Assembly (NCBI RefSeq): GCF_029837695.1
Contig: NZ_JAOEEA010000003.1
Location: forward strand, 124,001-188,000
Reading direction: 5' to 3'
Length of the DNA stretch: 64,000 bases
Source: Pseudomonas sp. GD04019
GTDB taxonomy: Bacteria; Pseudomonadota; Gammaproteobacteria; Pseudomonadales; Pseudomonadaceae
The position numbers and the translations under genes are program-made. Shown here piece after piece: positions 7,798 through 15,897 of this stretch; within the stretch, counting starts at the first letter, position 1; each line of letters begins with the position of its first letter. Below the pieces are notes generated by a model that had not been told where the DNA came from, made no database searches, and saw only the letters and a list, made by a program, of their open reading frames with translations.

Positions 7798-7817
7798 TAC
7801 TGTTTGCATGTACAGTA
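7798..7817. promoter_or_regulatory. LexA (SOS) box-like operator
   Basis: TACTG-N10-CAGTA, containing CTGT-N8-ACAG (7800-7815), a full match to the gammaproteobacterial LexA half-site layout with symmetric flanks. It ends 6 bp upstream of the -35 hexamer of the promoter at 7822-7849, so it could repress the island's two genes and release them after DNA damage. The match is by sequence only. Confidence 0.6.
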
Positions 7818-7821
7818 TTTC

Positions 7822-7849
7822 TTGCTTTTAGCCCATCCTTGTTTATGAT
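7822..7849 (+). promoter_or_regulatory. promoter of the island operon
   Basis: TTGCTT (7822-7827), 16 bp spacer, TATGAT (7844-7849), about 107 bp before the GTG start of the first gene, directly after the LexA-like box. The 107-bp leader carries no ORF I can support. Confidence 0.55.
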
Positions 7850-7956
7850 AGAAACCGCATCCGGTGTGCCATACTAGCCCCCAAGGCCGTTCTCATCGGG
7901 GTCAAGGGGCTAGCGCTCTTGCTATAGAGCGCCAGGGTCGCGGAAGGGGAGCGAAC

Positions 7957-8463
7957 GTGTTCAACGCGAAATCTATTGCTAATTACTTTATTGAACTGGC
8001 AGCAGCCAGGGGTGAGTCTATTAGCCCGATGAAGCTGCAGAAGCTCGTTTATTACGCCCATGGCTGGTACGCCGGCTATACAGAGCGGCCACTGATTAAC
8101 GAAGCCGTTGAGGCTTGGCAGTATGGTCCTGTGATCCCCTCGCTCTACCACGAATTTAAGCGCTTTGGCGCTGGCAACATCACTGGTAAAGCATTCGAAT
8201 ACGATGCTCTAGGCGTTCGTGAAGCTGCTGTACCTGCAGATCCTGACATCCGTACATTCTTGCAGAATGTGTACAACAGCTATGGCAAATACTCTGGGGT
8301 TCGGCTGTCGGAGATGACCCATGCTACTGGCACACCATGGGATGTTACGTGGTCAGCAGCCAAAGGAATGCGTGGGGTAGACATCCCATTTGCAACCATC
8401 GCCGACCATTTTAAAAGTGCAGTCAAAAAAGCGCAGAGCGGCCAAACGGCGGTACAGGCGTGA
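7957..8463 (+). CDS. Panacea/SocA-domain antitoxin-like protein (PanA)
   Basis: 168 aa from the GTG at 7957, chosen because AAGGGGA lies 6 bp upstream and the Panacea domain starts at once; the longer reading from 7864 adds unsupported residues. The whole protein is a SocA/Panacea (DUF4065) domain: NAKSIANYF at the start, MKLQKLVYYAHGWYA (25-39), EAWQYGPVIPSLYHEF (52-67) and LSEMTHATGTPW (117-128). No separate DNA-binding domain is visible. Panacea proteins are antitoxins in PanAT toxin-antitoxin pairs (SocAB is a special case acting with ClpXP) and neutralise very diverse toxins encoded beside them. Its stop overlaps the next gene's start (GTGA at 8460), so the two are coupled. Codon use and GC are unlike the neighbours, consistent with recent transfer. 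Confidence 0.85.
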   Translation: MFNAKSIANYFIELAAARGESISPMKLQKLVYYAHGWYAGYTERPLINEAVEAWQYGPVIPSLYHEFKRFGAGNITGKAFEYDALGVREAAVPADPDIRTFLQNVYNSYGKYSGVRLSEMTHATGTPWDVTWSAAKGMRGVDIPFATIADHFKSAVKKAQSGQTAVQA

Positions 8464-8816
8464 CGGAGCCCAACCAGAGCATCGGGACTCTCCCAATTGA
8501 TCCTTCTGCCGAGGCCGGATCGCCGATACTCAACGGATCAGGCAATGATGAGGACGCGTTCTTTGCAGCAGGCAAAGAACATTTCCGACTGCAACACAAT
8601 CAGCAGAACCTAGGGTGGCTGGGAAAGTTCTGGGGAGCTACTGATCGTGCAGCGCCCACCAATATCGCCGGATTCGTGATTGGTGTATCTGCCCTGCTCG
8701 TTGTCGGCAGTTTTTTCCTGACAGAATCTCCAGAACTCAACGAAGCCCGAAAATGGCTCTATGGCCTTACCACGTCAGCCTTGGGCTTTGTCTTCGGATC
8801 TGCCACGAAGAAGTAA
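8460..8816 (+). CDS. small two-TM protein coupled to PanA; candidate membrane toxin
   Basis: 118 aa from a GTG start overlapping the PanA stop; there is no good Shine-Dalgarno, so translation is likely coupled. I do not recognise the family. Residues 1-65 are soluble and polar (acidic NGSGNDEDAFF, then HFRLQHNQQNLGWLGKFWG). Residues about 68-87 (NIAGFVIGVSALLVVGSFFL) and about 99-114 (WLYGLTTSALGFVFGS) are hydrophobic and probably membrane-spanning, and the protein ends in ATKK. Position and coupling fit the toxin slot of a PanAT operon, and membrane-active toxins are among the reported Panacea partners. A phage-type exclusion or anchor protein is an alternative. The function call is inference. 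Confidence 0.7.
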   Translation: MTEPNQSIGTLPIDPSAEAGSPILNGSGNDEDAFFAAGKEHFRLQHNQQNLGWLGKFWGATDRAAPTNIAGFVIGVSALLVVGSFFLTESPELNEARKWLYGLTTSALGFVFGSATKK

Positions 8817-8823
8817 ACCTGGA

Positions 8824-8839
8824 GGGAGTCGGGACTCCC
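8824..8839 (+). terminator. hairpin after the island operon
   Basis: GGGAGTC, 2 bp, GACTCCC, 8 bp after the two-TM protein's stop codon; only a weak T-run (ATCTTT) follows. It is probably the operon's transcript end. The remaining sequence to 9102 holds no supported gene, only two arm-like repeats. Confidence 0.45.
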
Positions 8840-8997
8840 CCAGCATCTTTGCCGCCATCTATTCCTACCCCTGCCAGTCAGCTCATCTGAGCCTACATCG
8901 CCATTCATCCAGCTTTGAGATGCAAATAGCGCTTGCATACACGCCTCAAAATCCGTGACGAGCGGGGCCTGCGAAGTCACAACTAACTGCCATTGCC

Positions 8998-9060
8998 TAC
9001 GTAACAAGCTCAACAGCCTTGGCATGGAGCCTGGCAATTAGTGAGCCCCTTACGTAACAA
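8998..9060 (+). repeat. two arm-type-site-like direct repeats, right end of island
   Basis: TACGTAACAA at 8998-9007 and again at 9051-9060, identical to the copy at 7754-7763. The distance from the second copy to the right core (9103) is 42 bp, close to the 47 bp at the left end. Confidence 0.5.
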
Positions 9061-9102
9061 CAATAATCCCATGTGGCTGATTTTATTGAAGAAAGCACCT
9101 TT

Positions 9103-9147
9103 CTTGTAATCAGTAGGTCCCGGGTTCGATTCCTGGTGCCGGCACCA
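9103..9147 (+). repeat. attR-like core repeat (displaced native tRNA-Thr 3' end)
   Basis: Exact copy of tRNA-Thr bases 32-76. It lacks the 5' half of the tRNA and is followed by a strong terminator, so it is the original 3' end of the chromosomal gene pushed downstream by the insertion. Confidence 0.9.
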
Positions 9148-9156
9148 CGACACTTG

Positions 9157-9180
9157 AAGGCCCGCAGTGATGCGGGCCTT
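9157..9180 (+). terminator. native tRNA-Thr terminator, displaced by the island
   Basis: AAGGCCCGCA, loop GTGA, TGCGGGCCTT: perfect 10-bp stem, 9 bp after the repeat, the same spacing as at the intact tRNA. The tail (CGTCGTTT) is less T-rich than that of the island's own terminator. Confidence 0.75.
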
Positions 9181-9239
9181 CGTCGTTTCTGCGGCAGGTG
9201 GCTGGCATACTGGACGCCGACTTCCCAGGCGCAGATCGC

Positions 9240-11048
9240 ATGACCGCAGCCCTCACTCCACACCGCCCACGCTGGCGCAGCCTGGCCCTGTTGGCCGTGC
9301 TGCTGGCACCGCTGCTGTGGCCGTTGCAGTTCTTCGCTGAGCGCTATTACCGCGGCGAGCTGCTCGAGCAGAACCGCCAGACCCTCGATCTGTACGTGGC
9401 CAACCTATTCGGCACCCTGCGTCGCTACGAAGTGCTGCCGAATATCCTCGCCGACCTGCCGCCACTGCGCTCGCTGCTCGCCACTCCAGCGGACAAAACG
9501 CTGCAGGATCGTGCCAACCGCCTACTGACCCAGGTGCGCGAGGAAACCGGCGCCGACGTGATCTACCTGATGAGCCCGCAAGGCATTACCCTGACCTCCT
9601 CCAACTGGGACCAGCAGGACAGTTTCGTCGGCCGCGACTTCACCTACCGTCCTTACTTCCGCGAGGCCCTGGCCGGCAAGCAGGGACGCTTCTTCGGCCT
9701 CGGCACCACCTCGCGCAAGCGCGGCTACTTCTTCTCCAGCCCGGTGCGCGACGGCCAGCAGGTGATCGGGATTCTGGTGGTCAAGGTCGACCTCGACGAT
9801 GCCGAAACCCTGTGGGGCAATACCCCGGAGCAGCTGATGGTCACCGACAGCAATGGCGTGGTGATCATCTCCTCGCGCGGCGACTGGCGCTTCCGCGCCA
9901 CCCGCGAGCTGGACAATGCCGAGCGCGCCGCCATCGCCGCCAACCAGCCCTATCCGACCCAGGCGCCCACGCCACTGCAGCTGGACGACAGCGCCTGGCT
10001 GGTGCAGAGCCGCGAGCTGCAGGAGACCGGGCTGACCGCCAGCATCCTCGCGCCGCGCCAACTGATCGATCGCCAGGTACGCATCACCCTGGCCGTGGGT
10101 GGCGCCGCCTTGCTGGCGGGCCTGTTGACGCTGGGCCTGCTGCTGCAGCGCCGGCGTCACTACATCGAGCGCATCGCCCTGGATGCCCGTGCCAAACGCG
10201 AGCTGGAGATGCGTGTGCTGGAGCGCACCCGCGACCTGGAGACGCTGAACAATCGCCTCAAGGACGAGGTGCTGGAACGCGAGCACGCCCAGCAGGAGCT
10301 GCTGCGTACCCAGGACGAGTTGGTCCAGGCCGGCAAGCTGACGGCGCTGGGCACCATGAGCGCCAGCATCAGCCATGAACTCAACCAGCCACTGGCGGCG
10401 ATCCGCAGCTATGCCGACAACGCTGGCGTGTTGCTCGACCACCAGCGCACCGACGATGCCCGCAGCAACCTCAAGCAGATCAGCGAACTGACCGGGCGCA
10501 TGGCCTCGATCATCGCCCACCTGCGTGCCTTCGCCCGACGCGACCAGCATGCGCCGGAGAGCGTGGCCCTGCAGCCAGCGCTGGACGATGCCCTGGCGCT
10601 GCTGGCCAAGCGCCGCCGCGCGCTGGATGTGGAACTGATCCGCGACCTGCCCGCCGCCACCCTGTGGGTGCAGGCCGGCGAAACACGCCTGCGCCAGGTG
10701 CTCGGCAATCTGCTGGCCAATGCCCTCGACGCGCTCGGCGAGAAGGCGCCACCGCGGCGGCTGTGGCTGAGTGCCGAAGTTACCGACGCCGGCGTCAACC
10801 TGCTGCTACGCGACAATGGCCCGGGCTTCAGCGAACAGGCTCTGGCCCATGCCCGCGAGCCCTTCTTCACTACCAAGACCAGTACCCAGGGTCTGGGCCT
10901 CGGCCTGGCCATCTGCGAGACGCTGATGCACGCTCTGGGCGGCGAGCTGCTGCTGGCCAATCACCCGGACGGTGGCGCGCTGGTTACCCTGCAGCTGCGC
11001 AACGCCGCCCCCGGCGCCAACCTGCAAGCGCCCGAGGAGTTTTCATGA
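9240..11048 (+). CDS. dctB: C4-dicarboxylate sensor histidine kinase DctB
   Basis: 602 aa from the ATG at 9240; a GTG at 9198 is possible but lies too near the tRNA terminator. TM1 (about 13-32) is followed by a periplasmic double-Cache-like sensor (about 45-270, with GADVIYLMSPQGITLTSSNW and GRDFTYRPYFREAL), TM2 (about 277-300), a coiled linker, and a HisKA domain with phospho-acceptor His379 in SISHELNQPLAAIRSY. The HATPase contains LGNLLANALDAL, RDNGPGF and GLGLGLAICE. This is the standard DctB layout for sensing succinate/malate/fumarate and phosphorylating DctD. Its stop overlaps the dctD start (ATGA). The tRNA-Thr island lies just upstream, leaving about 60 bp for a native promoter. Confidence 0.93.
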   Translation: MTAALTPHRPRWRSLALLAVLLAPLLWPLQFFAERYYRGELLEQNRQTLDLYVANLFGTLRRYEVLPNILADLPPLRSLLATPADKTLQDRANRLLTQVREETGADVIYLMSPQGITLTSSNWDQQDSFVGRDFTYRPYFREALAGKQGRFFGLGTTSRKRGYFFSSPVRDGQQVIGILVVKVDLDDAETLWGNTPEQLMVTDSNGVVIISSRGDWRFRATRELDNAERAAIAANQPYPTQAPTPLQLDDSAWLVQSRELQETGLTASILAPRQLIDRQVRITLAVGGAALLAGLLTLGLLLQRRRHYIERIALDARAKRELEMRVLERTRDLETLNNRLKDEVLEREHAQQELLRTQDELVQAGKLTALGTMSASISHELNQPLAAIRSYADNAGVLLDHQRTDDARSNLKQISELTGRMASIIAHLRAFARRDQHAPESVALQPALDDALALLAKRRRALDVELIRDLPAATLWVQAGETRLRQVLGNLLANALDALGEKAPPRRLWLSAEVTDAGVNLLLRDNGPGFSEQALAHAREPFFTTKTSTQGLGLGLAICETLMHALGGELLLANHPDGGALVTLQLRNAAPGANLQAPEEFS

Positions 11049-12406
11049 GTGCCATCGACGCCCGCACCCAGGTCCTGCTGATCGACGACGACGAGCATTT
11101 ACGCCAGGCCCTGGCGCAGACCCTCGACCTGGCCGGCCTGCGCGTCGAGACCCTGGCCGATGCCCGTGGCGTGGCCGGACGCATTGCTGTGGATTGGCCC
11201 GGAGTAGTAGTCAGCGATATCCGCATGCCCGGCATCGATGGCCTGGAACTGCTGCGCCAGCTGCATGAACAGGACCCGCACCTGCCGGTGGTGCTGATCA
11301 CCGGCCATGGCGACGTGCCGCTGGCGGTGCAGGCCATGCGCGCCGGCGCCTACGACTTCCTGGAAAAACCCTTTGCCAGCGAGGCCCTGCTCGATGGCGT
11401 GCGCCGCGCTCTGGAGTTGCGCCGCCTGGTGCTGGAGAACCGCAGCCTGCGTCTGGCCCTGGCCGACCGCAACGAGCTGAGCGCCCGTTTGATCGGTCAG
11501 TCCGCGCCGATGCTGCGCCTGCGCGAGCAGGTCGGCGCCCTGGCGGCGATCAACACCGACGTGCTGATCCTCGGTGAGACCGGCGCCGGCAAGGAGGTGG
11601 TGGCCCGCGCCCTGCACGACCTCTCCGCGCGCAAAAAGGGCCCGTTCGTGGCGATCAACGCCGGCGCCCTGGCCGAATCGGTGGTGGAGAGCGAACTGTT
11701 CGGCCATGAGCCGGGGGCCTTCACCGGCGCGCAGAAACGGCGCATCGGCAAGTTCGAGTTCGCCAACGGCGGCACCCTGTTTCTCGACGAGATCGAGAGC
11801 ATGAGCCCGGACGTACAGGTCAAGCTGCTGCGCCTGCTGCAGGAACGAGTGGTCGAACGCCTCGGCGGCAACCAGCTGATCCCGCTGGATATCCGGGTGA
11901 TCGCTGCGACCAAGGAAGACCTGCGCGTGGCCGCCGACCAGGGCCGCTTCCGCGCCGACCTGTATTACCGGCTGAACGTGGCGCCGCTGCGCATCCCACC
12001 GCTGCGCGAACGCGGCGCGGATATCCTGCTGCTGTTCCAGCACCACGCCGAAACCGCGGCCCAGCGGCATGGCCTGCCGATCCGCGAGCTGCAGGCCGGG
12101 CAGCGCGCCCAGCTGCTCAGCCACGCCTGGCCGGGCAATGTGCGTGAACTGCAGAACGCCGCCGAGCGTTTCGCCATGGGCCTGGATATCGGCCTGGATC
12201 TACCCGGCGGCGCGGCCCTGGCGGATGCCGGCGCGCAGAGCCTCGGCGAGCGGGTCGAGGCTTACGAGCGCGCGCTGATCGCCGCCGAGATGGCCAAGGG
12301 GCACGGCTCGCTGCGCAGCCTGTCCGAGGCCCTCGGCCTGCCGCGCAAGACCCTGCACGACAAACTGCGCAAGCACGGCCTGGCCCCGGAAGGCGACGAA
12401 GACTAG
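11045..12406 (+). CDS. dctD: C4-dicarboxylate response regulator DctD (sigma54-dependent)
   Basis: 453 aa. The receiver domain (1-120) has DDD at the acidic pocket, phospho-acceptor Asp58 (VVVSDIRMPGIDG) and conserved Lys in FLEKPF. The AAA+ domain carries Walker A GETGAGKE, the sigma54-contacting GAFTGA loop, FLDEIESM (Walker B) and DLYYRLNVAPL. The Fis-type C-terminal HTH reads GSLRSLSEALGLPRKTLHDKL. The protein should activate sigma54 promoters of dicarboxylate transport genes. In PAO1 the dctPQM transporter follows directly (from memory); here it does not, and a small convergent gene comes next, so the targets must lie elsewhere in the genome. Confidence 0.93.
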   Translation: MSAIDARTQVLLIDDDEHLRQALAQTLDLAGLRVETLADARGVAGRIAVDWPGVVVSDIRMPGIDGLELLRQLHEQDPHLPVVLITGHGDVPLAVQAMRAGAYDFLEKPFASEALLDGVRRALELRRLVLENRSLRLALADRNELSARLIGQSAPMLRLREQVGALAAINTDVLILGETGAGKEVVARALHDLSARKKGPFVAINAGALAESVVESELFGHEPGAFTGAQKRRIGKFEFANGGTLFLDEIESMSPDVQVKLLRLLQERVVERLGGNQLIPLDIRVIAATKEDLRVAADQGRFRADLYYRLNVAPLRIPPLRERGADILLLFQHHAETAAQRHGLPIRELQAGQRAQLLSHAWPGNVRELQNAAERFAMGLDIGLDLPGGAALADAGAQSLGERVEAYERALIAAEMAKGHGSLRSLSEALGLPRKTLHDKLRKHGLAPEGDED

Positions 12407-12780
12407 TGCAGCCGCGCCTCGCCGCGATCCAGCAGAAAGCGCTCCAGATCCACCGGCTCCCCTGGGTCGGCACGTAGCTGGCAACGCAGATCGGCGAACA
12501 CCCGGTCGTAATCCTCGTGGAAGGCGAACAACGCCGGATGCGCCGGCGTGATCCCGCGCCTGCGCAGACAACGGCCTGCGCTCTGCAGGAAGTTGTAGGC
12601 GACATCGCGGCGCAAGCTGAAGCCGTCATGTACCGGCCGCCCGGCCACATCGCCGTCCAGCTCGAAGTCCACATGGCAGCCCGCCTCGTCGCGGCAGACC
12701 CGATAGTCCAGGCTCAGGTGATAGCCAGGCGTCAAGGCCGTAGGCAATTGCACCACTTCAACATGTCCAGGGCGAAACAT
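12403..12780 (-). CDS. small Pseudomonas protein, DUF5064-like
   Basis: 125 aa; ATG at 12780 with GGAGG correctly spaced upstream on its strand. It begins MFRPGHVEVVQLPTALTPGYHLSLDY and is rich in charged residues and Cys/His (RDEAGCHVDFELDGD, RCLRRRGITPAHP), with no signal or TM. The opening resembles the Pseudomonas-restricted DUF5064 proteins, whose function is unknown; this is recall, not a search. It is convergent with dctD, overlapping its 3' end by 4 bp. The promoter probably lies in the AT-rich tract just upstream (12790-12850). Confidence 0.65.
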   Translation of the reverse strand: MFRPGHVEVVQLPTALTPGYHLSLDYRVCRDEAGCHVDFELDGDVAGRPVHDGFSLRRDVAYNFLQSAGRCLRRRGITPAHPALFAFHEDYDRVFADLRCQLRADPGEPVDLERFLLDRGEARLH

Positions 12781-13131
12781 ACTCGCCTCCTTTAATACGC
12801 TAACAACTCATATATAAACTTTCGAAATATAAAATTAACTTCATATTAGAAAGATCCACGGCAGCGTTTTGCTATCAAACCAAACCTTCTCATTACTGAA
12901 ACTTGCAGCTTGTAAAACCTCGTCTAACTTGATTAAACGCTCAGCCGAAACGGCCTGAATGCGTCTATCTAGAAGCTCTCGGCATATCCACCGCCCTCTC
13001 TAAACCGATTAGTAGTTGTACAAGGACAGCATCAGAAAATATGGATAGCTCGCTATTGATCGAGATCAATACCCCCTCCATCAACGGCGCGCTCAATAAG
13101 ACATAACTTCTTCTCCGCAAGGAGGTGTCCG
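12781..13131. other. AT-rich intergenic region holding the arc promoter
   Basis: 351 bp with no supported gene. The left part (12790-12850) is AT-rich and probably carries the promoter of the leftward small gene. The right part carries the Anr box and the arcD leader. I did not find a convincing ArgR site, although one is expected for arc operons of this genus. Confidence 0.6.
13056..13069. promoter_or_regulatory. perfect Anr/FNR box of the arc operon
   Basis: TTGAT-CGAG-ATCAA, an exact FNR/Anr consensus, centred 69 bp before the arcD ATG. With activation from -41.5 the start of transcription would be near 13104 and the -10 in the AATAAG/ACATAA stretch at 13095-13106. Anr control of arcDABC under low oxygen is established in P. 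aeruginosa. Confidence 0.9.
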
Positions 13132-14559
13132 ATGTCCTCTTCAGCGCAAAAACTTCGATTGGGGGCGCTCATTGCCCTGGTAGTGGGTTCGATGGTCGGC
13201 GGGGGCATCTTCTCGCTGCCACAGAACATGGCCAACAGCGCCGGGGCCGGAGCCGTACTGATCGGCTGGGCCATCACCGCGGTCGGCATGCTGACCTTGG
13301 CCTTCGTCTTCCAGACCCTGGCCAACCGCAAGCCGGAACTGGACTCCGGGGTCTACGCCTACGCCAAGGCCGGCTTCGGCGACTACATGGGCTTCTCCTC
13401 GGCCTGGGGCTACTGGATCAGCGCCTGGCTGGGCAACGTCAGCTACTTCGTCCTGCTGTTCTCCACCCTTGGCTACTTCTTCCCGGTGTTCGGCGAAGGC
13501 AATACGCCAATTGCGGTGATCTGCGCCTCCGCCGTGCTGTGGGGCGTGCACTTCCTGGTGCTGCGCGGAATCAAGGAGGCGGCGTTCATCAACACTGTCA
13601 CCACGATTGCCAAGATGGTGCCGCTGGTGCTGTTTATCGTCATCGCCGCCATCGCCTTCAAGATGGACGTGTTCACCGCGGACATCTGGGGCAAGGGCAA
13701 CCCCGACCTGGGCAGCGTGATGAACCAGGTGCGCAATATGATGCTGGTCACCGTCTGGGTGTTCATCGGCATCGAGGGCGCCAGCGTCTACTCGGCCCGT
13801 GCCGAAAAGCGCAGCGATGTCGGCAAGGCCACCGTGCTCGGTTTCATCGGCGTGCTTCTGCTGCTGGTACTGGTCAACGTGCTGTCACTGGGCATCATGA
13901 GCCAGGCCGAGCTGGCCGGGTTGAAGAACCCCTCCATGGCCTACGTGCTGGAACACGTGGTCGGGCGCTGGGGTGCGATCTTCATTTCCATCGGCCTGAT
14001 CGTTTCTCTGGCCGGCGCCCTGCTGTCCTGGACCCTGCTGTGCGCGGAGATTCTTTTCGCCGCCGCCCGCGATCACACCATGCCCAACTTCCTGAAGAAG
14101 GAAAATGCCAACCATGTGCCGGCCAACGCCCTGTGGCTGACCAACGGGCTGATCCAGCTGTTCCTCATCGTCACCCTGTTCAGCAACTCCACCTACCTCA
14201 GCCTGCTGTACCTGGCCACCTCGATGATCCTGGTGCCCTACCTGTGGTCCGCCGCCTACGCCGTATTGCTGGCCGTGCGTGGCGAGACCTACGAGCAGGC
14301 CTCCGGCGAGCGCAACAAGGACCTGCTGATCGGTGGCATCGCCCTGATCTACGCCATCTGGCTGATCTACGCCGGCGGCATCCAGTACCTGCTGCTGTCC
14401 GCCCTGCTCTATGCGCCCGGCGCGATTCTGTTCGCCAAGGCCAAGCGGGAAATGCAGCAACCCATTTTTACCGCGGTCGAGAAGCTCATCTTCGCAGTGG
14501 TCGTGATCGGCGCAATCGTCGCCGGCTATGGCCTCTACGCCGGCTTCCTCACCCTTTAA
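13132..14559 (+). CDS. arcD: arginine/ornithine antiporter ArcD
   Basis: 475 aa, about 12-13 TM helices, APC superfamily; strong GGAGGTG ribosome site 4-10 bp upstream. It opens LRLGALIALVVGSMVGGGIFSLPQNMA, where GSMVGGGIF is the substrate-binding unwound TM1 of amino-acid antiporters, and has the WAITAVGMLTLAFVFQ TM2 typical of ArcD. It exchanges external arginine for ornithine made by ArcA/ArcB, feeding the deiminase pathway that yields ATP under oxygen limitation. It is the first gene of arcDABC, 17 bp before arcA, under the Anr box. Confidence 0.96.
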   Translation: MSSSAQKLRLGALIALVVGSMVGGGIFSLPQNMANSAGAGAVLIGWAITAVGMLTLAFVFQTLANRKPELDSGVYAYAKAGFGDYMGFSSAWGYWISAWLGNVSYFVLLFSTLGYFFPVFGEGNTPIAVICASAVLWGVHFLVLRGIKEAAFINTVTTIAKMVPLVLFIVIAAIAFKMDVFTADIWGKGNPDLGSVMNQVRNMMLVTVWVFIGIEGASVYSARAEKRSDVGKATVLGFIGVLLLLVLVNVLSLGIMSQAELAGLKNPSMAYVLEHVVGRWGAIFISIGLIVSLAGALLSWTLLCAEILFAAARDHTMPNFLKKENANHVPANALWLTNGLIQLFLIVTLFSNSTYLSLLYLATSMILVPYLWSAAYAVLLAVRGETYEQASGERNKDLLIGGIALIYAIWLIYAGGIQYLLLSALLYAPGAILFAKAKREMQQPIFTAVEKLIFAVVVIGAIVAGYGLYAGFLTL

Positions 14560-14576
14560 CGACATAGGAGGTTCAC

Positions 14577-15827
14577 ATGTCCAAGGTCAAACTCGGCGTC
14601 CACTCGGAAGCGGGCAAACTGCACAAGGTAATGGTCTGCTCCCCGGGCCTGGCCCACCTGCGCCTGACGCCCAACAACTGCGACGAACTGCTGTTCGACG
14701 ACGTGATCTGGGTCAGCCAGGCCAAGCGCGACCACTTCGACTTCATGACCAAGATGCGTGAGCGCGGCATCGACGTGGTCGAGATGCACAATCTGCTGGA
14801 GCAGACCGTGCACAACAAGGAGGCACTGGCCTGGATCCTCGATCGCAAGATCACTCCCAACAGCGTCGGCCTCGGTCTGCAGAACGAAGTGCGCTCGTTC
14901 ATCGAGGGCCTGGAGCCGCGGCGCATCGCCGAGTTCCTGATCGGCGGCGTGTCCGGCGCCGACCTGGCCAAGCACAAGGATTCCGACGCGGCGAAGATGT
15001 TCAACGCCTACCTCGGCGAGTCCAGCTTCATCTTCCCGCCGCTGCCCAACACCCAGTTCACCCGCGATACCACCTGCTGGATCTACGGCGGCGTCACCCT
15101 CAACCCGATGTACTGGCCGGCGCGTCGCCAGGAAACCCTGCTGACCAGCGCCATTTACAAGTTCCATCCGGACTTCGCCAACGCCGACTTCCAGATCTGG
15201 TACGGCGACCCGGATGTCGACCACGGCGCTGCCACCCTGGAGGGCGGTGACGTGATGCCGATCGGCAACGGCACCGTGCTGATCGGCATGGGCGAGCGCT
15301 CCTCGCACCAGGCCATCGGCCAGGTGGCCCAGGCCCTGTTCAAGGCCGGCGCCGCCGAACGCGTGGTGGTGGCCGGGCTCGGCAAGTCGCGCGCCGCCAT
15401 GCACCTGGACACCGTGTTCAGCTTCTGCGACCGCGACCTGGTGACCGTCTTCCCGGAAGTCGCCTACCAGATCGTGCCGTTCGTGATCCGCCCCGACGAG
15501 AGCCGCCCCGGCGGCCTCGATGTACGCCGCGAGGACAAGTCGTTCCTCGACGTGGTCGCCGAGTCCCTCAACCTGAAGCAACTGCGCGTAGTGGAAACCG
15601 GCGGCGACAGCTTCGAGGCCGAGCGCGAACAGTGGGACGACGGCAACAACGTGGTCTGCCTGGAGCCCGGCGTGGTGGTCGGCTACGACCGCAACACCTA
15701 CACCAACACCCTGCTGCGCAAGGCCGGCGTCGAGGTCATCACCATCAGCGCCAGCGAACTGGGCCGCGGCCGTGGCGGTGGCCACTGCATGACCTGCCCG
15801 ATCATCCGCGACCCGATCGACTACTGA
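14577..15827 (+). CDS. arcA: arginine deiminase
   Basis: 416 aa, full length for the family. It converts L-arginine to citrulline and ammonia. The guanidino-modifying fold motifs are present: [13 protein letters not shown] (substrate Asp in the TRD region), [10 protein letters not shown], and the C-terminal catalytic Cys404 in [20 protein letters not shown] at 14567-14572 gives a strong ribosome site. It is the second gene of the operon and cytoplasmic. This deiminase belongs to the ADI energy pathway, not to agmatine or peptidyl-arginine deiminases, as shown by length and the arc context. Confidence 0.97.
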   Translation: MSKVKLGVHSEAGKLHKVMVCSPGLAHLRLTPNNCDELLFDDVIWVSQAKRDHFDFMTKMRERGIDVVEMHNLLEQTVHNKEALAWILDRKITPNSVGLGLQNEVRSFIEGLEPRRIAEFLIGGVSGADLAKHKDSDAAKMFNAYLGESSFIFPPLPNTQFTRDTTCWIYGGVTLNPMYWPARRQETLLTSAIYKFHPDFANADFQIWYGDPDVDHGAATLEGGDVMPIGNGTVLIGMGERSSHQAIGQVAQALFKAGAAERVVVAGLGKSRAAMHLDTVFSFCDRDLVTVFPEVAYQIVPFVIRPDESRPGGLDVRREDKSFLDVVAESLNLKQLRVVETGGDSFEAEREQWDDGNNVVCLEPGVVVGYDRNTYTNTLLRKAGVEVITISASELGRGRGGGHCMTCPIIRDPIDY

Positions 15828-15897
15828 TCAAGCCACCCCGGCGGCCCATCCATAGCCGCCGGGGCACCGTTCCAGCTGTCCACAAGGAGAAAGAACC

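Noticed and set aside
8759..9037. 92-codon leftward ORF in the island
   Set aside because: It overlaps the two-TM gene antisense, has no ribosome site and covers the arm-like repeats.
8997..9263. 88-codon leftward ORF across the attR repeat
   Set aside because: It contains the antisense translation of tRNA-Thr (GAGTRNRTRDL type) and runs through the terminator and the dctB start.
13125..14567. 480-codon frame shifted against arcD
   Set aside because: Low-complexity Arg/Gly-rich product of high-GC third positions; arcD in the other frame has all antiporter features.
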